Part shown: positions 15,463 to 24,757 of the stretch, one piece after another
Position numbering within the stretch: the first letter of the stretch is position 1
Layout: the number at the start of each line of letters is the position of its first letter
From: Paraburkholderia dioscoreae
Lineage (GTDB): Bacteria > Pseudomonadota > Gammaproteobacteria > Burkholderiales > Burkholderiaceae
Direction of reading: 5' to 3'
Assembly (NCBI RefSeq): GCF_902459535.1
Contig: NZ_LR699553.1
Location: forward strand, 2,852,001 to 2,916,000
Length of the DNA stretch: 64,000 nucleotides
Notes under the pieces: generated by a model
Told to the model about the DNA's origin: nothing
Database searches by the model: none
The model's input: only the letters and a program-made list of their open reading frames with translations
Position numbers and translations under genes: made by a program

Positions 15463-17736
15463 CTATTGCGCCGGTGTTTCATTCTCTTCGAAAAACTCGC
15501 GAACCACCTCGATCTCTCGCGTGCGTTTAAATGGCGGCAGGCTCTGCCATATACGGCGCCCATACGGTTTGTCGACGAGTCGCGTATCGCAGATCATCAG
15601 CACGCCGCGATCGGTCTCCGCGCGAATCAGACGCCCTGCTCCCTGCTTCAGTGTGATCACGGCCTGCGGCAACTGATGCACGGCGAACGGGCTCAAACCC
15701 TTTTTGGTCAGCGCGTCGAGACGCGCCGACAGAACCGGATCGTCGGGCGGCGCAAACGGCAGCTTGTCGATCACTACCAGCGACAATGCGTCGCCGCGCA
15801 CGTCCACGCCTTCCCAGAAACTCTGGCTGCCCACCAGAATCGCGTTGCCATATGAGCGAAAGCGATCCAGCAGCTCGGTGCGGCTCGCGTCGCCCTGCAC
15901 GAGCAGCGGATAGCTCCAGCCGCGTGCTTCGATCGTGTCGCGCAGCTTGGCCGAAATGCGGTCCACCGCGCGCAGCGTCGTGCACAACATGAAAACGCCG
16001 CCGCCCGACGCCTCGATCGCCGGCAATGCGGCGTCGAACACGGCGTCGGTGAACATCGGCGAAGACGGCTGCGGCAAATTGCGCGGCACGTATAGCAGCC
16101 CCTGCGTCGAATAATCGAAGGGACTGGGCAACGTCATCGAGCGTTTCGCGTTCAGGCCCATCTGCGCGGCGTAGTGAGTGAAATCGCCGCGCACCGAGAG
16201 CGTGGCCGACGTGAAAATCCACGCGCGCGGCACGCCGGCGCGCTGCTTCGCGAAGATCGGCGCGACCGACAACGGCGTTTCGTGCAACTGCACGGTATGC
16301 GAGAAGACTTCGATCCAACGCACCTTTTCGTTCGGGTCGGCGCGCTCGGCTTTGCCGTCGGCTGAGGCAGCGTCAGCGTCCTCGCGCTCGGCCTCCGTGG
16401 GCGGCGTGGTCCAACCGGCAAGCACGCCTCGCAGTTCGCGTGCGCGGCGCAGACAAGCGCCGATCGATTCGGCTCGCTCGGCCTGGCCCGCCAGCGCGGA
16501 CGTGAGGGCATCGAGCTCGGTCTCCAGCGTTTCCAGTGCGGGGAACAATGGATGGTCGTCCGGCAGTTGGCCGATCGACAGGCGCACCGAGTCTTCCTTG
16601 AAGGCAAGCCGCACATCGCGCGCCGCGCGCTCGAGCGTCGAGCCGAGCGTGACCCAATCGACCGTCTCGCGCGCATGACCCAGCCCCTCGGCCACCGAAT
16701 CGCGAGCCAGCTCCAGAAACTGCGTGGTCGAGAGCGTCTCGCCGAAAAACAGCGTTGCGGTTTCGGGCAACTGGTGCGCTTCGTCGAAGACGATGGTGTT
16801 GGCGGTGGGCAGCAGTTCAGCCATGCCCGTATCGCGCAACATGATGTCGGCGAAAAACAGATGGTGATTCACCACCACGATATCCGCCTGCTGCGCCTCG
16901 CGGCGCGCCTGCATTACGAAGCAGTCCTTGTAATGCGGGCACTCCTGGCCAAGACAGTTTTCGCGTGTCGACGTGACCATCGACCACACCGCCGCCGTTT
17001 CGGGCACGCTGGCCAGTTCGGCCTTGTCGCCGGTGCGCGTGATCTTGGCAAAGCGCACGATATCCTGCAGATAGGAGGTTTCCTGGCGCGATGGCAGACG
17101 GCCGTTATCCGCTGTGCGCTGCAGATAGTAGTGGCACAGGTAATTCGCGCGCCCCTTGAGCATCGCGACCGAAACCGGCACCGCGAGCGCGTCGCGCACA
17201 GTCGGAATATCGCGCTGAAAAAGCTGATCCTGCAGATGCTTCGTGCCGGTGGAGACGATCACCTTGCCGCCCCATAGCATGGCCGGCACGAGATACGCGT
17301 AAGTCTTGCCCGTGCCCGTACCGGCTTCGACGATCAGCGTGTTTTCGCTGCCGTCGAGCCCGCCCGATTCGGCGCCCTCAGCGGCCTCGGCGGCGGCATC
17401 CGCACCCGGCGCCTGCAGACGGCGTGCCGGCCGCTTCTGCGCCTCGAACATCGCGGGCTCGGGCATCGCGCGGCCCGACGCTTCCATTGCCGCGGCCACC
17501 GCGCGCGACATTTCTATCTGCGACGCCCGCGAGCGGTAGCCGTCGATCTGCCGCGCCAGCAAGCCGTTGTCGGCGAAGATCTCGTCCAGCTCGGCGGCGC
17601 GGCGCGGGTTCAGCGACGCGCTCAGTGCGGACGCGGCAGGACGCGGCGCCGGTGTAACGACACTGGCTGCGTCGTCGCCCGGCGTGGCACGGGATGAAGT
17701 TTCAAGCGGTGAATTCAAGGCAAGCGTTTCCTGCAA
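15463..17736 (-). CDS. ATP-dependent DNA helicase, DinG/YoaA family
   Basis: A 757-residue superfamily-2 iron-sulfur helicase of the XPD/DinG type, which unwinds damaged or structured DNA 5' to 3'. Walker A is EAGTGTGKT at residues 137–145 and the DEAH box is at 318–321. Cys201, Cys261, Cys266 and Cys272 reproduce the DinG spacing for a 4Fe-4S cluster (C-x4-C-x5-C at the end). C-terminal motifs include VGSQSFWEGVDV and QGAGRLIR. About 130 residues rich in alanine precede the helicase core, longer than usual, so the true start might be internal. It is followed on the same strand by the terminator at 15383–15414. Confidence 0.93.
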   Translation of the reverse strand: MQETLALNSPLETSSRATPGDDAASVVTPAPRPAASALSASLNPRRAAELDEIFADNGLLARQIDGYRSRASQIEMSRAVAAAMEASGRAMPEPAMFEAQKRPARRLQAPGADAAAEAAEGAESGGLDGSENTLIVEAGTGTGKTYAYLVPAMLWGGKVIVSTGTKHLQDQLFQRDIPTVRDALAVPVSVAMLKGRANYLCHYYLQRTADNGRLPSRQETSYLQDIVRFAKITRTGDKAELASVPETAAVWSMVTSTRENCLGQECPHYKDCFVMQARREAQQADIVVVNHHLFFADIMLRDTGMAELLPTANTIVFDEAHQLPETATLFFGETLSTTQFLELARDSVAEGLGHARETVDWVTLGSTLERAARDVRLAFKEDSVRLSIGQLPDDHPLFPALETLETELDALTSALAGQAERAESIGACLRRARELRGVLAGWTTPPTEAEREDADAASADGKAERADPNEKVRWIEVFSHTVQLHETPLSVAPIFAKQRAGVPRAWIFTSATLSVRGDFTHYAAQMGLNAKRSMTLPSPFDYSTQGLLYVPRNLPQPSSPMFTDAVFDAALPAIEASGGGVFMLCTTLRAVDRISAKLRDTIEARGWSYPLLVQGDASRTELLDRFRSYGNAILVGSQSFWEGVDVRGDALSLVVIDKLPFAPPDDPVLSARLDALTKKGLSPFAVHQLPQAVITLKQGAGRLIRAETDRGVLMICDTRLVDKPYGRRIWQSLPPFKRTREIEVVREFFEENETPAQ

Positions 17737-17782
17737 AGTCCGGCTCGCGCGGCGCGCGCCCGGCGCCTGCCAGGCCGCGAAC

Positions 17783-18001
17783 TCAGGCGCGTGCGTCCGG
17801 TTCGAGCTGCAATTGCAGCAAGATGATGGTGTCTTTGACTTTGAGTTTGCGCTTTTTCAGGCGCTGCAACTCGAAGTCGTCGATGCCGGGCTCATCCGAC
17901 ATTCGGTCGATCAGGCGATCGAGCCCACTATGCTCCGATTCCAGTTGCAGAATACGGTCGCGAAGTGTGTCCGCGTTAATGACGTGATGTTGATCGCGCA
18001 T
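17783..18001 (-). CDS. DUF465/YdcH-family small protein
   Basis: A 72-residue all-helical protein of the YdcH/DUF465 type: an N-terminal SEHSGLDRLIDRM segment and the family's typical ending ELQRLKKRKLKVKDTI. Members are short cytoplasmic coiled-coil proteins with no established role. The gene lies 46 bp upstream of the DinG-like helicase on the same strand and could be cotranscribed with it. Confidence 0.88.
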   Translation of the reverse strand: MRDQHHVINADTLRDRILQLESEHSGLDRLIDRMSDEPGIDDFELQRLKKRKLKVKDTIILLQLQLEPDARA

Positions 18002-18128
18002 ACTCGCCTCCTCTCGTCGACGGCGCGGGCGGCGTGTGCTGCCCGATACCTGAGGTTGCTGTCCGGCTTAAAACGCGTTACGGCGACTACGGCCCTGCCA
18101 CGCAGTCTCAGGGCCTACTCCGGGAATC

Positions 18129-19067
18129 TTACTGCTGCTCCTGTTGCTGCTTCTGCTGCTCTTCGAGTTGCTGCTGCTTCAATGCGTCCTGACGTTTCTG
18201 TTCGGCTTTCTCGGCCGCCTGTTTCTGACGTGCTTCCACGTCGGCCTTGTGCTGTGCCGCGTCCGCCTGCTTCTTCTCGAAAGTCTGCTGCTTCTGCACG
18301 CGCTCCTGAGCCTTCTGCGCACCCTGCGCACGCGCCTCGTCGAGCTTGCGCTGGAAGTCGGCCTGCTTCTGATCGTACGCCTGCTGGTTGGCCGCCGCCT
18401 GCGACGGGCTGACGCCGCGCTGCGCCTGATCCAGCGCATGTTGACGCTGCTTCTCCTGATAGGCCTGTTCATTCGCGCTGCGCTGCGGCGCCTCGGCGGC
18501 GCGCTGCGCCTGATCGAGCTGATGCTGGCGCTGCTTGTCTTCGTAAGCCTGCGCGTTGCGCGCGTCTTCGGCGGCACGCTGCGGCGCGCTCGCTTCGTCC
18601 TGTGCGCGTTTGAACGCGGCCTGTTCGTCGCGGGTGCGGGCGCGCTGCGCGCGCTGTTCGCCGTCGAGCGCGAGCTGTTCCTTGCGAATATCGGCCTGCA
18701 CCGAGCGCATGTTGTCGCGCGCCTTGTTCAGGCAATAGTTGACGAAGAACTTGCTATAGCAGTCGTGTTCCGCAACGCCGTAGCGATAGTTGTTCTCCTC
18801 GGTACGCTGATCCAGGACTTTTTGCCGCGCGTCGAAAGCACTCTCCTGCGGGACCGCGTTGCCGGCGTTGTCCGTGCCGTCGCCGGTCGTTCCGCCCTGC
18901 GCATTCGTGACGCTCGCGGCCTCCCCGCCCGACGCTGCGGCCGGCGCGAGCGCGCCGGCGGGCCGCGCAACGTTGCTGCTCGCCGGCGTTATGGATTGCG
19001 CCGCAGCCGGTGTGGACGCGGCCAACGCGGCGGCGAGGACACATGACGCGCACGACGCGACAAGCAT
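18129..19067 (-). CDS. Exported coiled-coil protein with tandem Gln-rich repeats
   Basis: A protein of about 312 residues if started at ATG 19067, where a signal peptide (MLVASCASCVLAAALAAS, cut after PAAAQ) begins. The frame stays open upstream to 19262, but that extension lacks signal-peptide character. After the signal comes a low-complexity Ala/Gly part and then a short region with two cysteines (EHDCYSKFFVNYCLNKAR), which could form a disulfide in the periplasm. The rest is a long charged coiled coil with three degenerate copies of QAYxxKQRQHxLDQAQR and a final glutamine run. The function is unknown; it resembles Burkholderia periplasmic hypothetical proteins. Confidence 0.75.
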   Translation of the reverse strand: MLVASCASCVLAAALAASTPAAAQSITPASSNVARPAGALAPAAASGGEAASVTNAQGGTTGDGTDNAGNAVPQESAFDARQKVLDQRTEENNYRYGVAEHDCYSKFFVNYCLNKARDNMRSVQADIRKEQLALDGEQRAQRARTRDEQAAFKRAQDEASAPQRAAEDARNAQAYEDKQRQHQLDQAQRAAEAPQRSANEQAYQEKQRQHALDQAQRGVSPSQAAANQQAYDQKQADFQRKLDEARAQGAQKAQERVQKQQTFEKKQADAAQHKADVEARQKQAAEKAEQKRQDALKQQQLEEQQKQQQEQQ

Positions 19068-19469
19068 CCCACTGGGAAGAAACGGGAACCTGAACACCGG
19101 GCGCGGAGCCGATACGAGCGAGCCGACCGGTGAGCGCGACACGAGCGGCGAAAAACGCGACAGCGAGCGCGCCAGGAAACGCGACGATAAAAACAACGGC
19201 AGTTGTGTCAAGCGAGAGACCAAGCGGGAGCCCAGGCGGTTGAGGGACAAGGAGATCGGCAACGTCGTAGAGGGTCAACGGAACATGCCCGAAATTCTAT
19301 CACCCTGCGGTTGAGCCCTTTTGCATTTATGGCAAAATGCCCCGCTCCAGCAACCTGGTCGCAGCGCGCACGCCCGGCGTGCCCCGACGTGCCACGTGGC
19401 CCTCATGTGCCGCCCACGTCCGGTCAGCGCGCGGCCTCCGAACTGAGTCCGCAGGAACACCAAGACCTT
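19068..19469. other. Intergenic region before tex
   Basis: This divergent region separates the coiled-coil gene and tex. It contains no convincing gene. TTGAGC at 19311–19316 and CAAAAT at 19333–19338 form a weak promoter-like pair for tex, and TTTTGC…GCAAAA around 19319–19337 is a small inverted repeat. Confidence 0.45.
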
Positions 19470-21818
19470 ATGACGGAAACCGTAGCACTCAAGATCGTAC
19501 AGCGCATCGCCGCCGAACTGTCCGTCCAGCCGCGCCAGGTCGCGGCCGCGGTGCAACTTCTCGACGAAGGAGCGACTGTTCCGTTCATCGCCCGCTACCG
19601 TAAGGAAGTGACCGACAATCTCGACGACACGCAATTGCGTAACCTCGAGGAACGCCTGCTGTATCTGCGCGAGCTGGAAGACCGGCGCGCCGCGATCATC
19701 GCCAGCATCGACGAACAGGGCAAGCTCACGGACGAACTGCGCGCCGCGATCGAAGGCGCCGACAGCAAGCAGGTGCTGGAAGACCTGTATCTCCCGTACA
19801 AGCCGAAGCGCCGCACGCGCGCGCAGATCGCCCGCGAAGCCGGTCTGCAGCCGCTCGCCGACGCGCTTCTCGCCAATCCCCTGCTCGACCCGCAAACCGA
19901 AGCCGCCGCCTACGTGGACGCCGAGAAAGGTGTCGCCGACGTGAAGGCCGCGCTCGACGGCGCGCGCGACATTCTCTCGGAGCAGTTCGGCGAAACGGCC
20001 GAGTTGCTCGGCAAGCTGCGCGACTACCTGTTCAACCAGGGCGTGGTGTCGTCGAAAGTGGTGGAAGGCAAGGAAAACGCCGAAGAAGAGAAGTTCCGCG
20101 ATTACTACGACTACTCGGAAACCATCCGGACCGTGCCGTCGCATCGCGCGCTGGCGCTGTTCCGCGGCCGCAACGCGGGCGTACTGATGGTCAAGCTGGG
20201 CTTGGGCGAGGAACTCGACGCGCAGGTGCCGCATCCGGGCGAAGCGCTGATCGCGCGCCACTTCGGCATCGCGAATCAGAACCGTCCGGCCGACAAGTGG
20301 CTCTCCGACGTGTGCCGCTGGTGCTGGCGCGTGAAGGTGCAGCCGCATATCGAAAACGAGCTGCTGACCAATCTGCGCGACGAGGCCGAGCACGAAGCAA
20401 TCCGCGTGTTCGCGCGCAATCTGAAAGACTTGCTGCTGGCCGCGCCCGCCGGACCGAAGGCCGTGATCGGCCTCGATCCGGGCATGCGCACCGGCGTGAA
20501 AGTCGCGGTGGTCGATCGGACCGGCAAGGTGCTCACCACCGACGTGATTTATCCGCACGAACCGCGCCGCGACTGGGACGGCTCGATCGCGAAACTCGCG
20601 CGCATCTGCGCGCAGACACAGGCTGAACTGATCAGCATCGGCAACGGCACGGCGTCGCGCGAAACGGACAAGCTCGCGAGCGAACTGATCGCGCGTCATC
20701 CGGAATTCAAGCTGCAGAAGATCGTCGTGTCCGAAGCCGGCGCGTCGGTGTACTCGGCGTCGGAGCTCGCGGCGAAGGAATTCCCCGACATGGACGTGTC
20801 GCTACGCGGCGCCGTGTCGATTGCGCGCCGTCTGCAGGATCCGCTCGCGGAACTGGTGAAGATCGAACCGAAGGCGATCGGCGTCGGCCAGTATCAGCAC
20901 GACGTGAACCAGCGCGAACTGGCCCGTTCGCTCGACGCGGTGGTGGAAGACTGCGTGAACGCCGTCGGCGTGGATGCGAATACCGCGTCCGTCGCCCTGC
21001 TCGCCCGCGTGTCGGGTCTGAACGCCACGCTGGCGCGCAATATCGTCGACTATCGCGATGCGAACGGCCCGTTCCCGTCGCGCGAACATCTGCGCAAGGT
21101 GCCGCGTCTGGGCGACAAGACGTTCGAACAGGCAGCCGGCTTCCTGCGCATCAACAACGGTGAGAATCCGCTCGACCGTTCGTCGGTTCACCCGGAAGCG
21201 TATCCGGTCGTCGAACGCATGCTCGCGAAAATCAGCAAGCATGTCGGCGAAGTGCTGGGCAATCGGGATGCGTTGCGCGGCTTGTCGCCCGCGGAATTCG
21301 TCGACGATCGTTTCGGCCTGCCGACCGTGCGCGACATTCTGCTCGAACTCGAAAAGCCGGGCCGCGACCCGCGTCCCGAATTCAAGACCGCGACGTTCCG
21401 TGAAGGTGTCGAAAAGGTCAGCGATCTGACGCCGGGCATGGTGCTCGAAGGCGTGGTGACGAACGTGGCCGCGTTCGGCGCATTCATCGACATCGGCGTG
21501 CATCAGGACGGTCTGGTGCACGTGTCGGCCATGTCCACGAAGTTCATCAAGGATCCGCATGAAGTCGTCAAGGCCGGCCAGATCGTCAAGGTGAAGGTGC
21601 TGGAAGTCGACGTGAAGCGCCAGCGTATCGCGCTGACCATGCGGATGGACGACGAAGTCGGTGTAGCCGCGGCACGCAGCGGTGGCGGCGCCCAGCAGGA
21701 GCGTGGCGGCGCGGGCCGCTCGGGCGGCGGTGGACGCGGCGCGCCGCAACAGCGTTCGCGCGAGCCGGAACCGGGCGGCGCGATGGCGGCTGCCTTCGCC
21801 AAGCTCAAGCAGAAGTAA
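19470..21818 (+). CDS. tex: Transcription accessory protein Tex
   Basis: A 782-residue RNA-binding transcription factor of the Tex family. In order: the helical Tex N-terminal domain (GATVPFIARYRKE near residue 35), a YqgF/RNase-H-like domain (VIGLDPGMRTGVKVAVV near 335), helix-hairpin-helix repeats (VGVDANTASVALLARVSGL, then HLRKVPRLGDKTFEQAAGFLRI), and an S1 domain (GMVLEGVVTNVAAFGAFIDIGVH). A Gly/Arg-rich tail follows. The start ATG 19470 gives the family N-terminus; an open frame extends upstream to 19203 but is not conserved-looking. A bidirectional terminator follows. Confidence 0.97.
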   Translation: MTETVALKIVQRIAAELSVQPRQVAAAVQLLDEGATVPFIARYRKEVTDNLDDTQLRNLEERLLYLRELEDRRAAIIASIDEQGKLTDELRAAIEGADSKQVLEDLYLPYKPKRRTRAQIAREAGLQPLADALLANPLLDPQTEAAAYVDAEKGVADVKAALDGARDILSEQFGETAELLGKLRDYLFNQGVVSSKVVEGKENAEEEKFRDYYDYSETIRTVPSHRALALFRGRNAGVLMVKLGLGEELDAQVPHPGEALIARHFGIANQNRPADKWLSDVCRWCWRVKVQPHIENELLTNLRDEAEHEAIRVFARNLKDLLLAAPAGPKAVIGLDPGMRTGVKVAVVDRTGKVLTTDVIYPHEPRRDWDGSIAKLARICAQTQAELISIGNGTASRETDKLASELIARHPEFKLQKIVVSEAGASVYSASELAAKEFPDMDVSLRGAVSIARRLQDPLAELVKIEPKAIGVGQYQHDVNQRELARSLDAVVEDCVNAVGVDANTASVALLARVSGLNATLARNIVDYRDANGPFPSREHLRKVPRLGDKTFEQAAGFLRINNGENPLDRSSVHPEAYPVVERMLAKISKHVGEVLGNRDALRGLSPAEFVDDRFGLPTVRDILLELEKPGRDPRPEFKTATFREGVEKVSDLTPGMVLEGVVTNVAAFGAFIDIGVHQDGLVHVSAMSTKFIKDPHEVVKAGQIVKVKVLEVDVKRQRIALTMRMDDEVGVAAARSGGGAQQERGGAGRSGGGGRGAPQQRSREPEPGGAMAAAFAKLKQK

Positions 21819-21913
21819 GCTCGCCGCGCCTGGCGCGCGATTCGCTCACGCGCCAGTTGCGCTGGTTGCCCTTGCCGGGCATGACATAGTGCGCGCTCAC
21901 TCGGTCAGCCAGT

Positions 21914-21954
21914 AAAAAAGCCCACGCAAAAAATTTCCGCGTGGGCTTTTTTTT
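21914..21954. terminator. Bidirectional terminator between tex and kup
   Basis: AAAAAAGCCCACGC and GCGTGGGCTTTTTT pair around an 11-base loop, with eight T on the plus strand and six A before the stem. It ends tex and also serves the converging kup gene. Confidence 0.93.
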
Positions 21955-21995
21955 ACGCCCTCCGCAAGGGGACGTTGGCGAATCAGCAGCGACTA

Positions 21996-23882
21996 TCAGA
22001 TCTCGATCTTCGTCCCCAACTCCACCACCCGGTTGGCCGGAATACTGAAGAAGTCCGTCGGCTTCGCGGCGTTCTGGTGCATCCACGCGAACACCCGTTC
22101 GCGCCACACCGACATGCCCGGCAATTGCGTCGGCACCACCGTTTCGCGCGCGAGGAAGAACGACGTGTCCATCAATTCGAAAGTCATGTCATGCGTGCGG
22201 CCGACTTCGAGCAGGACCGCCTTCACGTCCGGCGTTTCGTTGAACCCGTAGGCCGCCTTGACGAGATACAGACCGCCGTCGATATCCTTCACCGTCACAC
22301 GCTCTGCGTCGTTCACGTATGGAATATCGCGCGTCACGAAGGTCAGGAAAATGGTGCGCTCATGCAGCACCTTGTTGTGCTTCAGATTGTGCAGCAGGCT
22401 CACCGGCACGAGCGAATCGCTGCCGGTCAGATAGATCGCGGTACCCGACACGCGGTGCGGCGGATGCGCGAGCAGCCCTTGCAGGAACGGCATGAGCGGA
22501 ATACCGTCGGCCGCCGTGCGTTCCTTGACAATCATGCGGCCCTTGTACCAGGTCATCAGCAGGAAGAACAGCAACGCGCCGATGCCGAGCGGCAGCCAGC
22601 CTCCCTCCTCGACCTTCAGCAGATTGGCGCCGAAAAAGCCCAGATCGACCGTCATGAATACGCCGATGATCAGCGCCACCAGCAGCTTGTTCCAGTTCCA
22701 CACTTTCACCATCACGACGCAGGCGAGAATCGTGGTGATCACCATGGTGGCCGTCACCGCGATACCGTATGCGGCCGCGAGATTGTCCGAACTCTTGAAG
22801 GCGATCACGATGCACAGAATGATGAACAGCAGCATCCAGTTCACCACCGGCACATAGATCTGGCCGATCGCCAGTTCCGACGTGTGCAGAATCTTCATGC
22901 GCGGCACGTAGCCGAGCTGGATTGCCTGGCTCGTCAGCGAATAGGCGCCGGAAATCACCGCCTGCGAGGCGATCACCGTCGCGACGGTGGACAGCACGAC
23001 GAGCGGCAGCAACGCCCAGTCCGGCGCGAGCAGGAAGAACGGATTTTCGATGGCTTTCGGATCGTGCATCAGCAGCGCGCCCTGGCCGAAGTAGTTCAGC
23101 ACCAGCGACGGCATCACCAGCACGTACCACGCCATGCGGATCGGCTTCGCGCCGAAGTGGCCCATGTCGGCGTACAGCGCTTCGGCGCCGGTCAGCACCA
23201 GCACGACCGAGCCGAGCACGACGTAGGCCTGCAGCACGTGCGCAGCCATGAAGGTGTAAGCGTAGTACGGGTTGAGCGCGCGGATCACGTTCGGCGACTG
23301 CAGGATGTGCCACAGGCCGAGCGCCGCGAGCACCACGAACCACAACACCATGATCGGACCGAACAGGCGGCCGACCATGGCCGTGCCATGCCGTTGAATC
23401 CAGAACAGCAGGATGAGGATCACGATCGTGAGCGGCAGCACCAGATGCGACAGATGTGGTGCGGCGATCTCCAGACCTTCGACCGCCGAGATCACCGAAA
23501 TGGCCGGTGTAATCACCGCGTCGCCGTAGAACATGCAGGCGCCGAAAATGCCCAGCATCATCAGCAAGCCCGCCATCTTCGACTTCCCGTCGAGCGAGCG
23601 CAACGCCAGCGCCATCAGCGCGAGAACGCCGCCCTCACCGTTATTGTCCGCGCGCATCACGAACAAAACATATTTGACGCCGACTACGATCACGATCGCC
23701 CAGAACAGCAGCGAGATCACGCCAAGAATGGATTGATCGGTCAGCGGAATGCCGTGCGATGGGCTGAAGGCTTCTTTCAGCGAGTACAACGGGCTCGTGC
23801 CGATATCGCCGAATACCACTCCAATCGCAGCAATGGCGAGGGAAGGCAGAGGCTGTTTGTGCTCGTGATTGTTATCTGTCAT
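21996..23882 (-). CDS. kup: Low-affinity potassium transporter Kup
   Basis: A 628-residue inner-membrane K+/H+ symporter of the KUP/HAK family. The start MTDNNHEHKQ at 23882 gives the family N-terminus; an open frame runs further upstream but is not KUP-like. GDIGTSPLY at residues 25–33 is the signature of the first membrane segment. About twelve hydrophobic segments follow, including YGDAVITPAISVISAVEG and the VLNYFGQGALL region. The last 150 residues form the soluble C-terminal domain. It converges on tex across a shared terminator. No neighbouring regulator is visible. Confidence 0.97.
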   Translation of the reverse strand: MTDNNHEHKQPLPSLAIAAIGVVFGDIGTSPLYSLKEAFSPSHGIPLTDQSILGVISLLFWAIVIVVGVKYVLFVMRADNNGEGGVLALMALALRSLDGKSKMAGLLMMLGIFGACMFYGDAVITPAISVISAVEGLEIAAPHLSHLVLPLTIVILILLFWIQRHGTAMVGRLFGPIMVLWFVVLAALGLWHILQSPNVIRALNPYYAYTFMAAHVLQAYVVLGSVVLVLTGAEALYADMGHFGAKPIRMAWYVLVMPSLVLNYFGQGALLMHDPKAIENPFFLLAPDWALLPLVVLSTVATVIASQAVISGAYSLTSQAIQLGYVPRMKILHTSELAIGQIYVPVVNWMLLFIILCIVIAFKSSDNLAAAYGIAVTATMVITTILACVVMVKVWNWNKLLVALIIGVFMTVDLGFFGANLLKVEEGGWLPLGIGALLFFLLMTWYKGRMIVKERTAADGIPLMPFLQGLLAHPPHRVSGTAIYLTGSDSLVPVSLLHNLKHNKVLHERTIFLTFVTRDIPYVNDAERVTVKDIDGGLYLVKAAYGFNETPDVKAVLLEVGRTHDMTFELMDTSFFLARETVVPTQLPGMSVWRERVFAWMHQNAAKPTDFFSIPANRVVELGTKIEI

Positions 23883-24088
23883 AAACGCGAGAAAATCCGT
23901 TCCCTGGGCGGGAAAAACGATCGCTATTCTAAACTGCCCATCTGGCACCGCCCGGCTTGTTGTGGATACACCACGTGATGGTCCGCGCAGTGTAGCACCG
24001 CGATATGAGCGCGTCTGCTGCGCAAGCCGTATTGTCCACATCGCCGATGCGCGGTTTGCGAGGCGCACACGCACAGTGCGCAAACAAA

Positions 24089-24115
24089 AAAACGGAGCCC
24101 ATTGGGCTCCGTTTT
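24089..24115. terminator. Terminator after the phosphoribosyltransferase gene
   Basis: AAAACGGAGCCC and GGGCTCCGTTTT form a perfect 12-bp stem with a three-base loop, T-rich on both sides. It ends the purA–phosphoribosyltransferase transcript. Confidence 0.92.
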
Positions 24116-24164
24116 GCGAGACTACGCGGGATACGACGCAACAGGTTCGGCGCCGAAGTGTACA

Positions 24165-24755
24165 TCACGCCCCCGACGACTCCTGCGCTTGTGCCGTGCC
24201 GCGCTTGATCCACGCGCCGAGGTTATGCGGACGCACCGTGTCCCATTCCTCGAACGGTTGATGGATCCACGGATTGGTGGGCAGATACTGCACGTGGTAG
24301 TCGGGCTTCACCTTCGAGCAGCCCTTGTACCAGAGCACCGCCGAACGCACCGCGGTGATCGCCGGATAACGTTCTTTCAGATGCTGCTGAACACGCGCGA
24401 GCGTCACGCCCGAATCGACCAGGTCGTCGACCAGCAGCACATTGCCGTGCAACTCGCCGCGCGTCATGGTGATGTATTGCGCGATGTCGAGTTCGCCCTG
24501 CTCCGTGCCGGCCGCCTCACGATACGAACTCGTGGCAAGAATCGCCAGCGGCAGATCGTAAATGCGCGAGAGCTGATCGCCGACACGCAAACCGCCGCGC
24601 GCAAGGCACAGGATCTTGTCGAATTTCCAGCCCGACTCGTGCACCTGCAACGCCAGCAGTTCGATCAACCGGTGATACTCGTCCCAGCCGACCCACAGGT
24701 TCTTGTCGTCGTTGCGCGGATCTTTCATCGCAATCATGGGTACACCTTGCACCAT
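24165..24755 (-). CDS. Purine phosphoribosyltransferase family protein
   Basis: A 196-residue type I phosphoribosyltransferase. The PRPP-binding loop VLLVDDLVDSGVT spans residues 106–118. Upstream, CLARGGLRVGD is the PP-loop, typical of hypoxanthine/xanthine/guanine enzymes. WYKGCSKVKPDYHVQ in the C-terminal part favours a xanthine/guanine-type (Gpt-like) enzyme. The ATG starts two bases after the purA stop, so the gene is cotranscribed with purA, consistent with purine salvage. Starts at residues 7 or 10 are also possible. The exact base specificity cannot be read from the sequence. Confidence 0.9.
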   Translation of the reverse strand: MVQGVPMIAMKDPRNDDKNLWVGWDEYHRLIELLALQVHESGWKFDKILCLARGGLRVGDQLSRIYDLPLAILATSSYREAAGTEQGELDIAQYITMTRGELHGNVLLVDDLVDSGVTLARVQQHLKERYPAITAVRSAVLWYKGCSKVKPDYHVQYLPTNPWIHQPFEEWDTVRPHNLGAWIKRGTAQAQESSGA

Positions 24756-24757
24756 GT

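Noticed and set aside
21975..23978. Long plus-strand open frame rich in His/Gln/Arg opposite kup
   Set aside because: It is the antisense of a transmembrane gene; hydrophobic codons read as charged residues on the other strand.
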